Below, piece after piece: positions 1 through 5,526 of a stretch of 11,867 bases of DNA. Numbering within the stretch: position 1 is the first letter of the stretch; each line of letters starts with the position of its first letter. The notes beneath the pieces are model-generated. The model was not told the origin of the DNA. It searched no databases and saw nothing but the letters and a program-made list of their open reading frames with translations. Source of the DNA: an uncultured Subdoligranulum sp. GTDB lineage: Bacteria > Bacillota_A > Clostridia > Oscillospirales > Ruminococcaceae. Made by a program: the position numbers and the translations under genes. The stretch covers positions 1 through 11,867 of the forward strand of contig NZ_CALADU010000113.1 in NCBI RefSeq assembly GCF_937890665.1, in the 5' to 3' direction.

Positions 1-53
1 GCAAGGGTCTGCAAAACCCTCATTCACCAGTTCAAATCTGGTCGTCACCTCCA
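1..53 (+). tRNA. tRNA-Cys (anticodon GCA), 5' part outside window
   Basis: This is the 3' part of a cysteine tRNA. The anticodon stem is bases 4-8 paired with 16-20, enclosing the 7-base loop CTGCAAA with anticodon GCA at 11-13. A 5-base variable loop follows. The T arm is 26-30 paired with 38-42 around loop TTCAAAT. The acceptor 3' strand is 43-49, the discriminator is T50 (the discriminator usual for Cys tRNAs), and CCA is encoded at 51-53. The acceptor 5' strand and D arm lie before the window. A terminator follows directly. Confidence 0.93.
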
Positions 54-57
54 AGTC

Positions 58-89
58 AAGTGGTCGTTTTGGATAACGGCCACTTTTTT
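58..89 (+). terminator. Intrinsic terminator of the tRNA-Cys transcript
   Basis: Bases 58-68 pair with 75-85 (11 bp with one G-U pair), with a 6-base loop, followed by a run of T to base 89. It starts 5 bases after the CCA end, so it most likely ends the tRNA transcript. Confidence 0.85.
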
Positions 90-367
90 GTCGTTGCAGC
101 GAAAGAAAGTGGCGTTTTTGCCCTTCAAAAATTTGCCGTTGGTCAAATGATAACGCAGGGGATAACAGCAGGGGTTCAGGGGCTACGCGCAGCTTTGAAG
201 GTCGTTTCTCGGGCTTTGAAAGGGGAGAATCTCCACCTTTTTCTACGTTTTCTGAAAAAAGGTGGAGTTTTTGGCGTAGAAATTCTGACTGATATTTTGT
301 GCAATATGTAGAAAGGCGAAAGGCAACGAATAGAGCGAAGACCGAAATAGATAATGATACAGCCAGC
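90..367. other. AT-rich intergenic stretch without a convincing gene
   Basis: No open frame here has a Shine-Dalgarno sequence, a recognisable domain or a plausible start. An 83-codon frame runs through it (60-311), but it needs a GTG inside the tRNA terminator. The main content is the structured segment 224-282, described separately. The stretch ends at the strong terminator 368-410, so a short untranslated transcript ending there is possible. Confidence 0.55.
224..282. other. Segment with overlapping, mutually exclusive inverted repeats
   Basis: Three pairings compete. GGAGA at 224-228 can pair with TCTCC at 230-234 only as a very tight hairpin. CTCCACCTTTTT (231-242) pairs with the AAAAAGGTGGAG ending at 267 and is followed by TTTTT (268-272), which makes it terminator-like. 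TTTCTACG (240-247) pairs perfectly over 8 bp with CGTAGAAA (275-282) and crosses the previous helix. The second and third helices share bases 240-242 and cross, so they form either a switch or a pseudoknot. The pairings are read directly from the sequence; any regulatory role is inference. Confidence 0.45.
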
Positions 368-410
368 AGCCCGATTTTTGGCTTACCGAAGCCAAGGATC
401 GGGCTTTTTT
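368..410 (+). terminator. Strong rho-independent terminator (plus strand)
   Basis: AGCCCGAT (368-375) pairs with ATCGGGCT (398-405). The helix continues inside with TTGGCTT (378-384) and AAGCCAA (389-395) around an ACCG loop, and a T tract runs to 410. It is a 15-bp two-part hairpin with no gene just upstream on the plus strand, so it either ends an unannotated transcript from the 90-367 stretch or stops readthrough. Confidence 0.82.
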
Positions 411-615
411 GTTTATCCGCATTGCTACCCGGCTGGGAACATGTTTCCGGCTTTGTAGATAGATTACAGTATATACCACATACAGAAAGACCTGCTAACA
501 AAAGTCAAGTAGAAATTTCAGTTTTTGGAAGCAACGAAAAAGGCAACACAAAATCAAGCCGCTGAGCATCTCAAAATTAAAACGGCGGCTAGCCTGATGG
601 TATAGCACAAGAAAA
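411..615. other. Intergenic stretch up to the transposase stop; probably contains one IS end
   Basis: No gene is supported here. It contains an imperfect dyad around AACATGTT (about 438-446) flanked by CCGG on both sides. AAGCCGC (557-563) can pair with GCGGCT (585-590), a possible subterminal hairpin of the insertion sequence. The downstream end of the IS110 element should fall in the last tens of bases before 616. IS110 elements usually lack terminal inverted repeats, so the boundary cannot be set by eye. Confidence 0.4.
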
Positions 616-1824
616 TCAGTCGTGTTCCAAAGAATCCAGGTGGGTTTTCACAGAGGCGTAGTAGATGCGCAGAAACTTATTTGCAGAGGCCATCATGTAA
701 ACTCGGTAGGGCTTGCCCTCAGAGCGTTTCTTGTTCATGAACTGGTAAACCGGCTCATCCACCGGAGCGCATTGCAGGAGGACGCCCATCACCAGAAAGA
801 GCGTCCTGCGCAGCGAGGCAGACCCTCGCTTGGAAATGCTACGGCTGCGGACATCCATTTGGCCAGATTGGTAGGGCGGGGCGTCAATGCCCGCAAATGC
901 CACCAGTGCTTTTTTGGAATGAAAACGGCGCACATCGCCAATTTCAGCTATGAGTTGGGGGCCGAGGGTTGGACCAACGCCAAACATCTCCATTACCACA
1001 GGATACTCCGGTAGAGAAGCTGCCAGAGACTGCATCTCCTGCTTGAGAGCAGCTAACGCGGCGGAAGTTGTCCGAAGTTGGGAAATAGCCTGTTCCACCA
1101 AAAATTTTGCCGTATCTGTTTTCGGCATGACACCGAACTGTCCACAGGCAAAGGTATAGATGTCCAGCGCCTTATCTTCGCTGAAATTGTAGCCGAGCTT
1201 TCTGCACCACTTCTGGTACTTGGCGGTAAAGGCCTTCTCGGACAAGCCACAGACGCACTCACAATGCCAAAAAGCGGCTACAAAGTCCACCCACTTCTCG
1301 CTACCATCGGCGCGGGGCGGACTGGTAAACAGGCGGTTTGCGTTTGGAAAAGTGGTGTCCAGCAGGGAAATCAGGTTATTCTTCAGCATGGTCTGTACTT
1401 TGGAATACTGCTGGTACTGCCGGTAGCAGGTCTTCAGCATGATCCGGGTATTCTCCTCCGGAACATATCTCGGCAGTGTGAGCCAGTGGTCAAGGCCGTA
1501 GTTGGCCAGCTTCACGGCGTCCTTCTTGTCGGTCTTGGCCCGCCTTAAACTGTTGTTCCCGTAGTCATGCACCAGCATTGCATTGACTACGGAGACATAA
1601 AGCCCCGCGTCGTGGAGCAGCCAGGCCACTGGCGCGTGGTAATTACCCGTGGATTCCATCACCACACGGGTCTCACCATCCAGGCTTTTGAGCAGCCTTG
1701 CCAGTTCGCTCAGTTCGCTGTTGGTGTGAAGCACCTCAAAGGGCGAGACTACCACCTCTCCAAAGGGGCGCATGACTGCAATCATGCTCTTACCCTTGGA
1801 AACATCAATGCCAACACAGTTCAT
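616..1824 (-). CDS. IS110-family transposase (DEDD recombinase)
   Basis: This 402-aa protein catalyses excision and insertion of the IS through an RuvC-like DEDD domain plus a C-terminal Transposase_20 domain; IS110 enzymes are guided by a bridge (seek) RNA. The N-terminal domain starts MNCVGIDVSKGKS with D7, then has E57 in VVMESTGNYH, and D99 and D102 in KTDKKDA, which match the four acidic positions of the family. A helical middle region follows (about 120-275). The C-terminal part has FGVGPTLGPQLIAEIGD (281-297), AGIDAPPYQSG (311-321) and SKRGSASLRR (331-340), where the family carries its catalytic serine. The length is normal and there is no frameshift, so the enzyme is probably active. 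The start is the ATG at 1824, preceded by GGGGGAATGTGA, an unusual G-rich ribosome-binding site. The stop is TGA at 616-618. The family call is secure; the subgroup (IS110 rather than IS1111) is inferred from the leader position and the lack of inverted repeats. Confidence 0.95.
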   Translation of the reverse strand: MNCVGIDVSKGKSMIAVMRPFGEVVVSPFEVLHTNSELSELARLLKSLDGETRVVMESTGNYHAPVAWLLHDAGLYVSVVNAMLVHDYGNNSLRRAKTDKKDAVKLANYGLDHWLTLPRYVPEENTRIMLKTCYRQYQQYSKVQTMLKNNLISLLDTTFPNANRLFTSPPRADGSEKWVDFVAAFWHCECVCGLSEKAFTAKYQKWCRKLGYNFSEDKALDIYTFACGQFGVMPKTDTAKFLVEQAISQLRTTSAALAALKQEMQSLAASLPEYPVVMEMFGVGPTLGPQLIAEIGDVRRFHSKKALVAFAGIDAPPYQSGQMDVRSRSISKRGSASLRRTLFLVMGVLLQCAPVDEPVYQFMNKKRSEGKPYRVYMMASANKFLRIYYASVKTHLDSLEHD

Positions 1825-1896
1825 TCACATTCCCCCAATACAAAGAATCCGCAACCGGAACCCATCTTTTTCTCGCTGCCGATTCAATCTATTGGG
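1825..1896 (-). promoter_or_regulatory. Transposase leader: G-rich RBS inside a possible sequestering stem
   Basis: On the minus strand the ribosome-binding site is GGGGG, about 7 bases before the ATG at 1824. CCCAATA (minus strand, plus-strand bases 1890-1896) is perfectly complementary to TATTGGG (plus-strand bases 1834-1840), which includes three of those Gs. Folding would mask the site. The 7-bp complementarity is seen directly; translational control is inference. Confidence 0.35.
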
Positions 1897-2036
1897 TGAC
1901 GCGAACTCCCCGGCATCCCGGTAGGCTCAACCTGCTCAAATCGAACGCTACAACAAGAGGATGGCTGACAGTCTTTCTTTCGGACTTGTTAGCCCAAGCG
2001 AGGCATCGTCAACCAGTTGCTCCTCTTATTGTAGCT
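1870..2036 (-). ncRNA. Candidate IS110 bridge RNA (boundaries approximate)
   Basis: This is the noncoding leader between the IS left end and the transposase start, where IS110-group elements encode their bridge RNA. Read on the minus strand, plus-strand bases 2021-2035 pair with 1947-1961 in a 15-bp helix with one G-U pair. The helix encloses 59 bases that contain a second hairpin (GGCTAAC...GTCAGCC and AGTC...GACT) with terminal loop CGAAAGAAA. Next comes an 8-bp helix (1936-1943 with 1880-1887, two G-U pairs) enclosing about 48 bases with an inner CCGG/CCGG hairpin. Two successive large helix-loops fit the target-binding and donor-binding loops of a bridge RNA. The structure is seen; the role follows from the family; the guide bases are not assigned. 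Confidence 0.6.
2030..2035 (-). promoter_or_regulatory. Possible -10 box at the IS left end
   Basis: The minus strand carries TACAAT a few bases inside the estimated left end, where IS110 circles place a -10 element to form a junction promoter with a -35 from the right end. TTGTGC lies just downstream of the transposase stop and could be the other half. The box coincides with the 5' arm of the 15-bp helix, so if it is used the RNA would start inside that helix. This is a weak call. Confidence 0.25.
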
Positions 2037-2053
2037 TAGGCACGAGATGGAAA

Positions 2054-2080
2054 GAAAGCCGGACTGGCTGCCCGGCTTTC
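2054..2080 (-). terminator. Terminator after the 156-aa membrane-protein gene
   Basis: GAAAGCCGG pairs with CCGGCTTTC (9 bp, 9-base loop). In the minus direction it is followed by TTTCC, a short, interrupted T tract. It lies 41 bases after the stop of the gene ending at 2121, and is the last host-like structure before the IS. Confidence 0.6.
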
Positions 2081-2107
2081 CTGTCCAAATTTATTGTAAT
2101 AGTAAGG

Positions 2108-2119
2108 CAAGAAAGTAAG
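2108..2119. repeat. 12-bp remnant of the intergenic palindromic repeat
   Basis: CAAGAAAGTAAG is identical to the right-hand arm of the third palindrome in the repeats at 2623-2725 and 3237-3339. It sits one base beyond the stop codon of the 156-aa gene; the full copy at 3237-3339 also abuts a stop codon. The remaining parts of the repeat are absent, so this is either a decayed copy or a coincidence. Confidence 0.35.
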
Positions 2120-2120
2120 T

Positions 2121-2591
2121 TCAGCCCCGCCCTGTTTTTCTGCCCCAGAGGAAGCCCAGCCCAAAGACCACCGCCATATACACAAACGAAAGGACGTGCA
2201 TGGCGGCCATGGACGCGGTGCCCACGGTCTGGGGCTGCGCTTCAAACAGGACTGCCAGATGGCCCAGCAGGTACAGGGGTGCGGCGTCCAGAAACAGTTG
2301 TGCGGCCGTGACGAGGGCCAGGTTTTGGGCGGCGGCGGGGACCAGCAGGTACTGCCACAGGTACACCAGCAGGGACACGATGCCGACGGCGTTGCCGATG
2401 AGCAGGGCCGGAAGGGGCTTCCATGCGCTTTTGCCGTACCGGGCGCCGAGCCAGGCCCAGAACACGGTGGTGAGCAGCGGCAGGACCACGAACAGGACGG
2501 AGCCGATCCCCGGCAGCGCGAGCGTGACGTTCGCGACCGCCCCCACCGCAACGGGAACGAAGGTCAATGCGATCAAAACGGGCTTTTTCAT
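2121..2591 (-). CDS. Hypothetical membrane protein, 156 aa, five predicted TM segments
   Basis: I do not recognise a family. The protein is almost wholly hydrophobic, with likely membrane segments at about residues 5-26, 30-50, 61-83, 91-116 and 126-150. Basic residues cluster in the short loops (R51 to K58) and at the C-terminus (GRKTGRG). No catalytic motif is visible; D102, H111 and H132 are the only conspicuous polar residues in or near the helices. The start is the ATG at 2591 because GGAGG lies 7 bases upstream; a longer frame reaching 2663 would begin inside the upstream repeat and add a segment unlike a membrane protein. The gene follows repeat copy A and ends before the terminator at 2054-2080. 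It lies in the same direction as the two-component genes but behind two repeats, so it may or may not be co-transcribed. A small integral membrane protein, perhaps envelope-related, is all that can be said. Confidence 0.75.
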   Translation of the reverse strand: MKKPVLIALTFVPVAVGAVANVTLALPGIGSVLFVVLPLLTTVFWAWLGARYGKSAWKPLPALLIGNAVGIVSLLVYLWQYLLVPAAAQNLALVTAAQLFLDAAPLYLLGHLAVLFEAQPQTVGTASMAAMHVLSFVYMAVVFGLGFLWGRKTGRG

Positions 2592-2598
2592 AGAACAT

Positions 2599-2603
2599 CC
2601 TCC
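2599..2603 (-). promoter_or_regulatory. RBS that sets the start of the 156-aa membrane protein
   Basis: The minus strand has AAAAGGAGG followed by 7 bases and the ATG at 2591. This decides against the longer frame that starts at 2663 inside the repeat. Confidence 0.85.
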
Positions 2604-2622
2604 TTTTGGTCGTTTTTCCCTG

Positions 2623-2725
2623 CCCTTTCTTTGCAAAGAAAGGGCCAAAGAAACTCTATCCAAAATCGCACAAATGTGCGATTTTAATTGAAAGTTCTTT
2701 GCTTACTTTCTTCCAAGAAAGTAAG
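2623..2725. repeat. Multi-palindromic intergenic repeat, copy A
   Basis: The 103-bp unit has three palindromes. P1 at 2623-2644 is a perfect palindrome centred on TTTGCAAA with outer arms CCC/GGG. P2 is 2662-2671 paired with 2676-2685 (AAAATCGCAC/GTGCGATTTT, loop AAAT) and is itself bracketed by CAAAGAA (2646-2652) and TTCTTTG (2695-2701). P3 is CTTACTTTCTT (2702-2712) paired with AAGAAAGTAAG (2715-2725). It differs from copy B at 7 of 103 positions without gaps. It forms the leader of the 156-aa membrane-protein gene. P2, with its A and T flanks, could act as a weak bidirectional terminator. Confidence 0.9.
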
Positions 2726-2759
2726 GCCAGAGCCCCCACAAGCATATACGGCGGGCCAT

Positions 2760-3191
2760 TCAACCTATCTTCCCGTTAAGGCCCATTACGCACATACTGA
2801 TCACGCACACAAGCCAGTGCCCCAAGCCAACGCCCCAAACGCACCAATCCTCTGTTCCGCGCACGATGTCCTCGGTCTTTTCCGTCTTGCGGGGGCTTTT
2901 GCGCATTTCCTGCCGCATATACGCGTAAACTTCGAGCTGCTTGCTCCGGGGCATAAAAAGGTCCCCGTACAGCAACTGATCCCAATTTCGGTAGATCTCC
3001 GGGCACAGAACGCTCAATTCGCGTTTGAAATCCCTGAGGGCCAGACCCAGGATCACCAAGACCCCCATGTAATATACCACGGTACAGACACTAAACCATA
3101 GAAACGGGATCGGGCGCCCAAACCATGCAGCCAGGTCAATTCCCACATAAATCATCGTGTTGATGATTGCCCGCCGAAGGGCCTTTTTCAT
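2760..3191 (-). CDS. Hypothetical membrane protein, 143 aa, with charged cytoplasmic loop
   Basis: I do not recognise a family. The N-terminus (MKKALRRAIINTMIYVGIDL) is basic and amphipathic. A clear membrane segment lies at about residues 30-52 and a second at about 117-138. Between them is a charged, probably cytoplasmic region (53-115) with a run of K/R/E residues at 93-114 (RQEMRKSPRKTEKTED). Four cysteines lie in or near the membrane segments (36, 117, 129, 134). The start is the ATG at 3191, preceded by an AGGGGG site about 9 bases upstream. The gene is on the strand of the two-component system and lies between the two repeat copies. Its size and layout suit a small membrane protein that could interact with an envelope system, but no function is claimed. 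Confidence 0.7.
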   Translation of the reverse strand: MKKALRRAIINTMIYVGIDLAAWFGRPIPFLWFSVCTVVYYMGVLVILGLALRDFKRELSVLCPEIYRNWDQLLYGDLFMPRSKQLEVYAYMRQEMRKSPRKTEKTEDIVRGTEDWCVWGVGLGHWLVCVISMCVMGLNGKIG

Positions 3192-3236
3192 GCCGTTGCC
3201 CCCTTCCTACAAAGGCTTACCGTTTTTGTTTTCCTA

Positions 3237-3339
3237 TTCTTTCTTTGCAAAGAAAGAACCAAAGAAATTCTATCCAAAATCGCACAAATGTGCGATTTTA
3301 ATTAAAAGTTCTTTGCTTACTTTCTTTCAAGAAAGTAAG
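3237..3339. repeat. Multi-palindromic intergenic repeat, copy B
   Basis: This has the same 103-bp, three-palindrome plan as copy A. P1 is 3237-3258, P2 is 3276-3285 with 3290-3299, and P3 is 3316-3326 with 3329-3339. Four of the seven differences from copy A are two compensatory pairs in P1: the outer CC/GG of copy A is TT/AA here, so the palindrome stays perfect. The repeat abuts the kinase stop codon (TGA at 3340-3342), and the last kinase codons (CTACTTTCT) resemble its end. It forms part of the leader of the 143-aa gene. Confidence 0.9.
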
Positions 3340-4695
3340 TCAAGAAAGTAGAACAGGCATCGTAAACGTGAACGCGCTGCCTTCCCCTACTGTGCTTTCC
3401 ACCGTGACCGTGCCGCCGTGGGCCTCAGCGATCCAGCGCACCATCGCCAGCCCCAGCCCGGCCCCGCCGCCGCTGCGCGCCGGGTCCGCCTGCCAGAACC
3501 GCTGCCAGATATGTTCGAGGTTTTCCGGCGCGATGCCGATGCCGTTGTCCGCCACCACGGCCACCGCCGTGTCCCCGTCCCGGCGCAGGGTCAGCCGCAG
3601 CCACCCGCCGGGCCTGCCGTAACGGATGCCGTTTTCCAGCAGGTTGATGAACAGCCGCATCAGCAGCGTTTCGTCCCCCTGCACCATCACGCCCGGCTCG
3701 ATCTCGGTATGCAGCGCGATGTCCCGCGCCGCGGCCTGTTCCGCTTCGGTTTCGGCCACCATCGCGACCAGCTCGCTCAGGTCCAGCGCCTCCCGGTGGA
3801 TGGGCTGACGGCCCTTGTCCGCACGGGCCAGCAGCAATAACTGCGACAGCAGCGCCGCCATCTCCCCCGCGCGCGCATGGATGGATTCCAGCGCCGCCCG
3901 CGTTTCCGCCGGGTCCTCGGCGTGGTCCAGCGCATACTCGCTCTGGGACAGGATCACCGCCACCGGCGTGCGCAGTTCGTGGGAGGCATCGTCGGTGAAC
4001 TGCTTTTCCCGGGTAAAGGCATCCTCCAGCCGGGCGAACATCGCGTCGAACTCCCCGGCCAGCGTGTGGATCTCGTCCCGGCCGTCGCCCAGCCCGATGC
4101 GGCGCGACAGGTCGTTCCCCGCGCCGATCTCCCGCGCGGTCTGGGTGATCTGCCGCACCGGGCGCAGCGCCCGCCGCGTCACCAGATACCCGCACACCGC
4201 CGCCAATACCACGAACACCGGCAATACCAGCACCGCCGCGCGCAGCAGCGCGCCCAGCGTGCTGTCCACCGCGTCGGCGGCCGTCACCGTGCGCACCCAC
4301 AGCGTGCCGTATTCGTCCACCTGCAACGGTTCGTCGTAGAGATACCACGTGTGGCCGTTGCTTTCCACCGTGCGCAGTTCCCCGGCCGCGAACACGGCGG
4401 AATTGTCAAAACTGCGCGGCACGAAGCCGTACAGCGGCACGCCCTTTGCGTCGTAGACCGAAAGGTACACCCCGTCGTCGAAGGCTTCCAGGTCGCGGTC
4501 GATCTCCAGTTCGCCGTCGCGGGCGTCGATCTCCCGGCCGCTGGCGGCGGCCATGGCCTGCATCCGGGCCAGCTTGCCCTGCCGGGCGCTCTGGGCACCG
4601 GCAAAAAACAGGAACCCCAGCGCGATGCCCGCCAGCAGCACCATGAACAGCGTGTACAGCAGCGTGACCCGCCCGGTGATGGTCCAGCGTTTCAT
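3340..4695 (-). CDS. Two-component sensor histidine kinase (HAMP, HisKA, HATPase_c)
   Basis: This 451-aa membrane sensor kinase autophosphorylates on a histidine and passes the phosphate to the neighbouring OmpR-type regulator. TM1 is about residues 10-33. An extracytoplasmic sensor of about 118 residues follows (34-151), with no cysteines and no family I can name. TM2 is about 152-173. HAMP is about 174-226. HisKA has the H box FTDDASHELRTPVAVI with H239. The ATPase domain has the N box (INLLENGIRYG, N355), the G1 box DNGIGI (383-388), the F box IWQRFWQAD (396-404) and the G2 box GGGAGLGLAM (409-418). All catalytic motifs are intact. The layout resembles the CusS/VanS/ArlS class. Its ATG overlaps the regulator's TGA (ATGA), which implies translational coupling. 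The C-terminus (MPVLLS) ends at the edge of repeat copy B. The signal is unknown. Confidence 0.95.
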   Translation of the reverse strand: MKRWTITGRVTLLYTLFMVLLAGIALGFLFFAGAQSARQGKLARMQAMAAASGREIDARDGELEIDRDLEAFDDGVYLSVYDAKGVPLYGFVPRSFDNSAVFAAGELRTVESNGHTWYLYDEPLQVDEYGTLWVRTVTAADAVDSTLGALLRAAVLVLPVFVVLAAVCGYLVTRRALRPVRQITQTAREIGAGNDLSRRIGLGDGRDEIHTLAGEFDAMFARLEDAFTREKQFTDDASHELRTPVAVILSQSEYALDHAEDPAETRAALESIHARAGEMAALLSQLLLLARADKGRQPIHREALDLSELVAMVAETEAEQAAARDIALHTEIEPGVMVQGDETLLMRLFINLLENGIRYGRPGGWLRLTLRRDGDTAVAVVADNGIGIAPENLEHIWQRFWQADPARSGGGAGLGLAMVRWIAEAHGGTVTVESTVGEGSAFTFTMPVLLS

Positions 4696-5366
4696 GGTTC
4701 TTCCCGCAGAACGTAACCCACGCCGCGCACGGTGTGGATGAGTTTGCGGTCCCGCCCTTCGTCGATTTTTTTGCGCAGATAGCGGATGTACACGTCCACG
4801 ACGTTGGACCCGCCCTCGTAGTCATAGTTCCAGACGCCGTGGCTGATCCGCTCGCGCGAGAGCACCACCCCCGCGTTGCGGGCCAGGTATTCCAGCACGG
4901 CGAACTCCTTGGCCGAAAGCGGGATGCCCTGCCCGCCGCGGGCGGCGGTGCGGGCGGCGCAGTCCACCCGCAGGTCCCCCACGGTGATGACGTCGCTGAC
5001 CTGGTCGCTGCGGCGGCGGATCAGCACCCGCAGCCGGGCCAGCAGTTCGGCCAGCGCAAAGGGCTTGACGAGGTAATCGTCGGCGCCGCTGTCCAGCCCG
5101 CGCACCCGGTCCTCGACCCCGTCCCGCGCGGTCAGCAGCAGCACGGGGGTCTTGTCGCCGGCGGCACGGCGGCGGCGCAGCACCTCCAGCCCGTCCACCC
5201 CCGGCAGCATCACGTCCAGCACCACGGCGTCGTATTCCCCGCCCGCCAGATATTCCAGCGCGTCGTTCCCGTTCAGGCAGCCGTCCACGCTGTAATGGGC
5301 GGCCGTGAGCTGCTTGACCAGCAGGGCGTTCATCTCCGGCTGGTCCTCCACCACCAGGATGCGCAT
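4692..5366 (-). CDS. OmpR/PhoB-family DNA-binding response regulator
   Basis: This 224-aa cytoplasmic transcription factor pairs with the kinase that follows. The receiver domain (1 to about 118) has E7/D8, the phosphoacceptor D51 in VVLDVMLPGVDG, T79 and K101 in LVKPF. The winged-helix domain (about 128-222) has the family's SAKEFAVLEYLARN, the recognition-helix region NVVDVYIRYLRKKID and the closing TVRGVGYVL. The start at 5366 (MRILVVEDQPEMN) is set by AGGAGG 8 bases upstream; the frame extends to 5510, but that extension is non-homologous leader. It overlaps the kinase start by 4 bases. It is transcribed away from the GH59 gene, so the shared 252-bp region could carry its binding sites and allow both autoregulation and control of the divergent gene (inference). 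Confidence 0.96.
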   Translation of the reverse strand: MRILVVEDQPEMNALLVKQLTAAHYSVDGCLNGNDALEYLAGGEYDAVVLDVMLPGVDGLEVLRRRRAAGDKTPVLLLTARDGVEDRVRGLDSGADDYLVKPFALAELLARLRVLIRRRSDQVSDVITVGDLRVDCAARTAARGGQGIPLSAKEFAVLEYLARNAGVVLSRERISHGVWNYDYEGGSNVVDVYIRYLRKKIDEGRDRKLIHTVRGVGYVLREEP

Positions 5367-5374
5367 GGTTCGTT

Positions 5375-5380
5375 CCTCCT
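5375..5380 (-). promoter_or_regulatory. RBS of the response regulator gene
   Basis: The minus strand has AAGGAGG, then 8 bases, then the ATG at 5366. It sets the start and excludes the 48-codon upstream extension. Confidence 0.88.
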
Positions 5381-5399
5381 TGTGTTCGTACTTTCCACC

Positions 5400-5408
5400 A
5401 TCATACCA
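5400..5408 (-). promoter_or_regulatory. Extended -10 promoter for the two-component operon
   Basis: The minus strand has TGGTATGAT, an extended -10 (TGnTATAAT type) with the hexamer at 5400-5405. No good -35 is visible 16-18 bases upstream, which is common for extended -10 promoters. It would give a short leader of about 25 bases before the regulator ATG. Confidence 0.55.
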
Positions 5409-5478
5409 CAAAAAGATGAACGCTGCATGAGAATGACCGGGGATTTTTGGGGCGCGGGCGGGCGAGAGATCAAAAAAT

Positions 5479-5507
5479 GACAGGAAAATCTTGGATTTTT
5501 CCATGTC
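5479..5507. promoter_or_regulatory. Imperfect dyad in the divergent promoter region, possible operator
   Basis: GACA (5479-5482) and GGAAAATC (5483-5490) face GATTTTTCC (5494-5502) and TGTC (5504-5507), so 12 bp can pair with two single-base bulges. The dyad covers the -35 region of the plus-strand promoter whose -10 is at 5527. The position suits a repressor or activator site. The binding protein is unknown; OmpR-type regulators more often bind direct repeats. Confidence 0.4.
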
Positions 5508-5526
5508 CAACCGCTTCGGCGTTTTT

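Larger units (their letters stand above)
590..2050 (-). mobile_element. IS110-family insertion sequence (ends approximate)
   Basis: The element comprises one intact DEDD transposase gene (616-1824, minus) and a structured noncoding leader upstream of it (about 1825-2040). This is the layout of the IS110 group, in which the bridge RNA lies 5' of the transposase gene. I found no terminal inverted repeats or target duplication. The left end is placed near 2040-2050 because the host terminator hairpin 2054-2080 belongs to the neighbouring gene. The right end is somewhere in the bases just below 616. Both limits are estimates. Confidence 0.75.

Noticed and set aside
1..53. tRNA-Cys 3' end as an attachment site of an integrated element
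   Set aside because: tRNA 3' ends are common attachment sites, but no second copy of the sequence and no integrase gene lie in the window.
60..311. An 83-codon open frame (GTG start) after tRNA-Cys
   Set aside because: It begins inside the tRNA terminator, has no ribosome-binding site and crosses strong hairpins. Its translation matches nothing I recognise. It could be a decayed coding end, but it is not supported as a gene.
2592..2663. N-terminal extension of the 156-aa membrane protein into repeat copy A
   Set aside because: The extension is encoded by repeat sequence, and a strong GGAGG site 7 bases before the ATG at 2591 gives a better start.
3425..4348. Long open frames overlapping the kinase in other frames on both strands
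   Set aside because: Arg/Gly/Pro/Ala-rich translations typical of shadows in GC-rich DNA; the kinase frame carries every catalytic motif.
5367..5510. 48-codon N-terminal extension of the response regulator
   Set aside because: Receiver domains begin directly at MRILVVED-type sequence, and a good ribosome-binding site and a -10 box lie within the extension.
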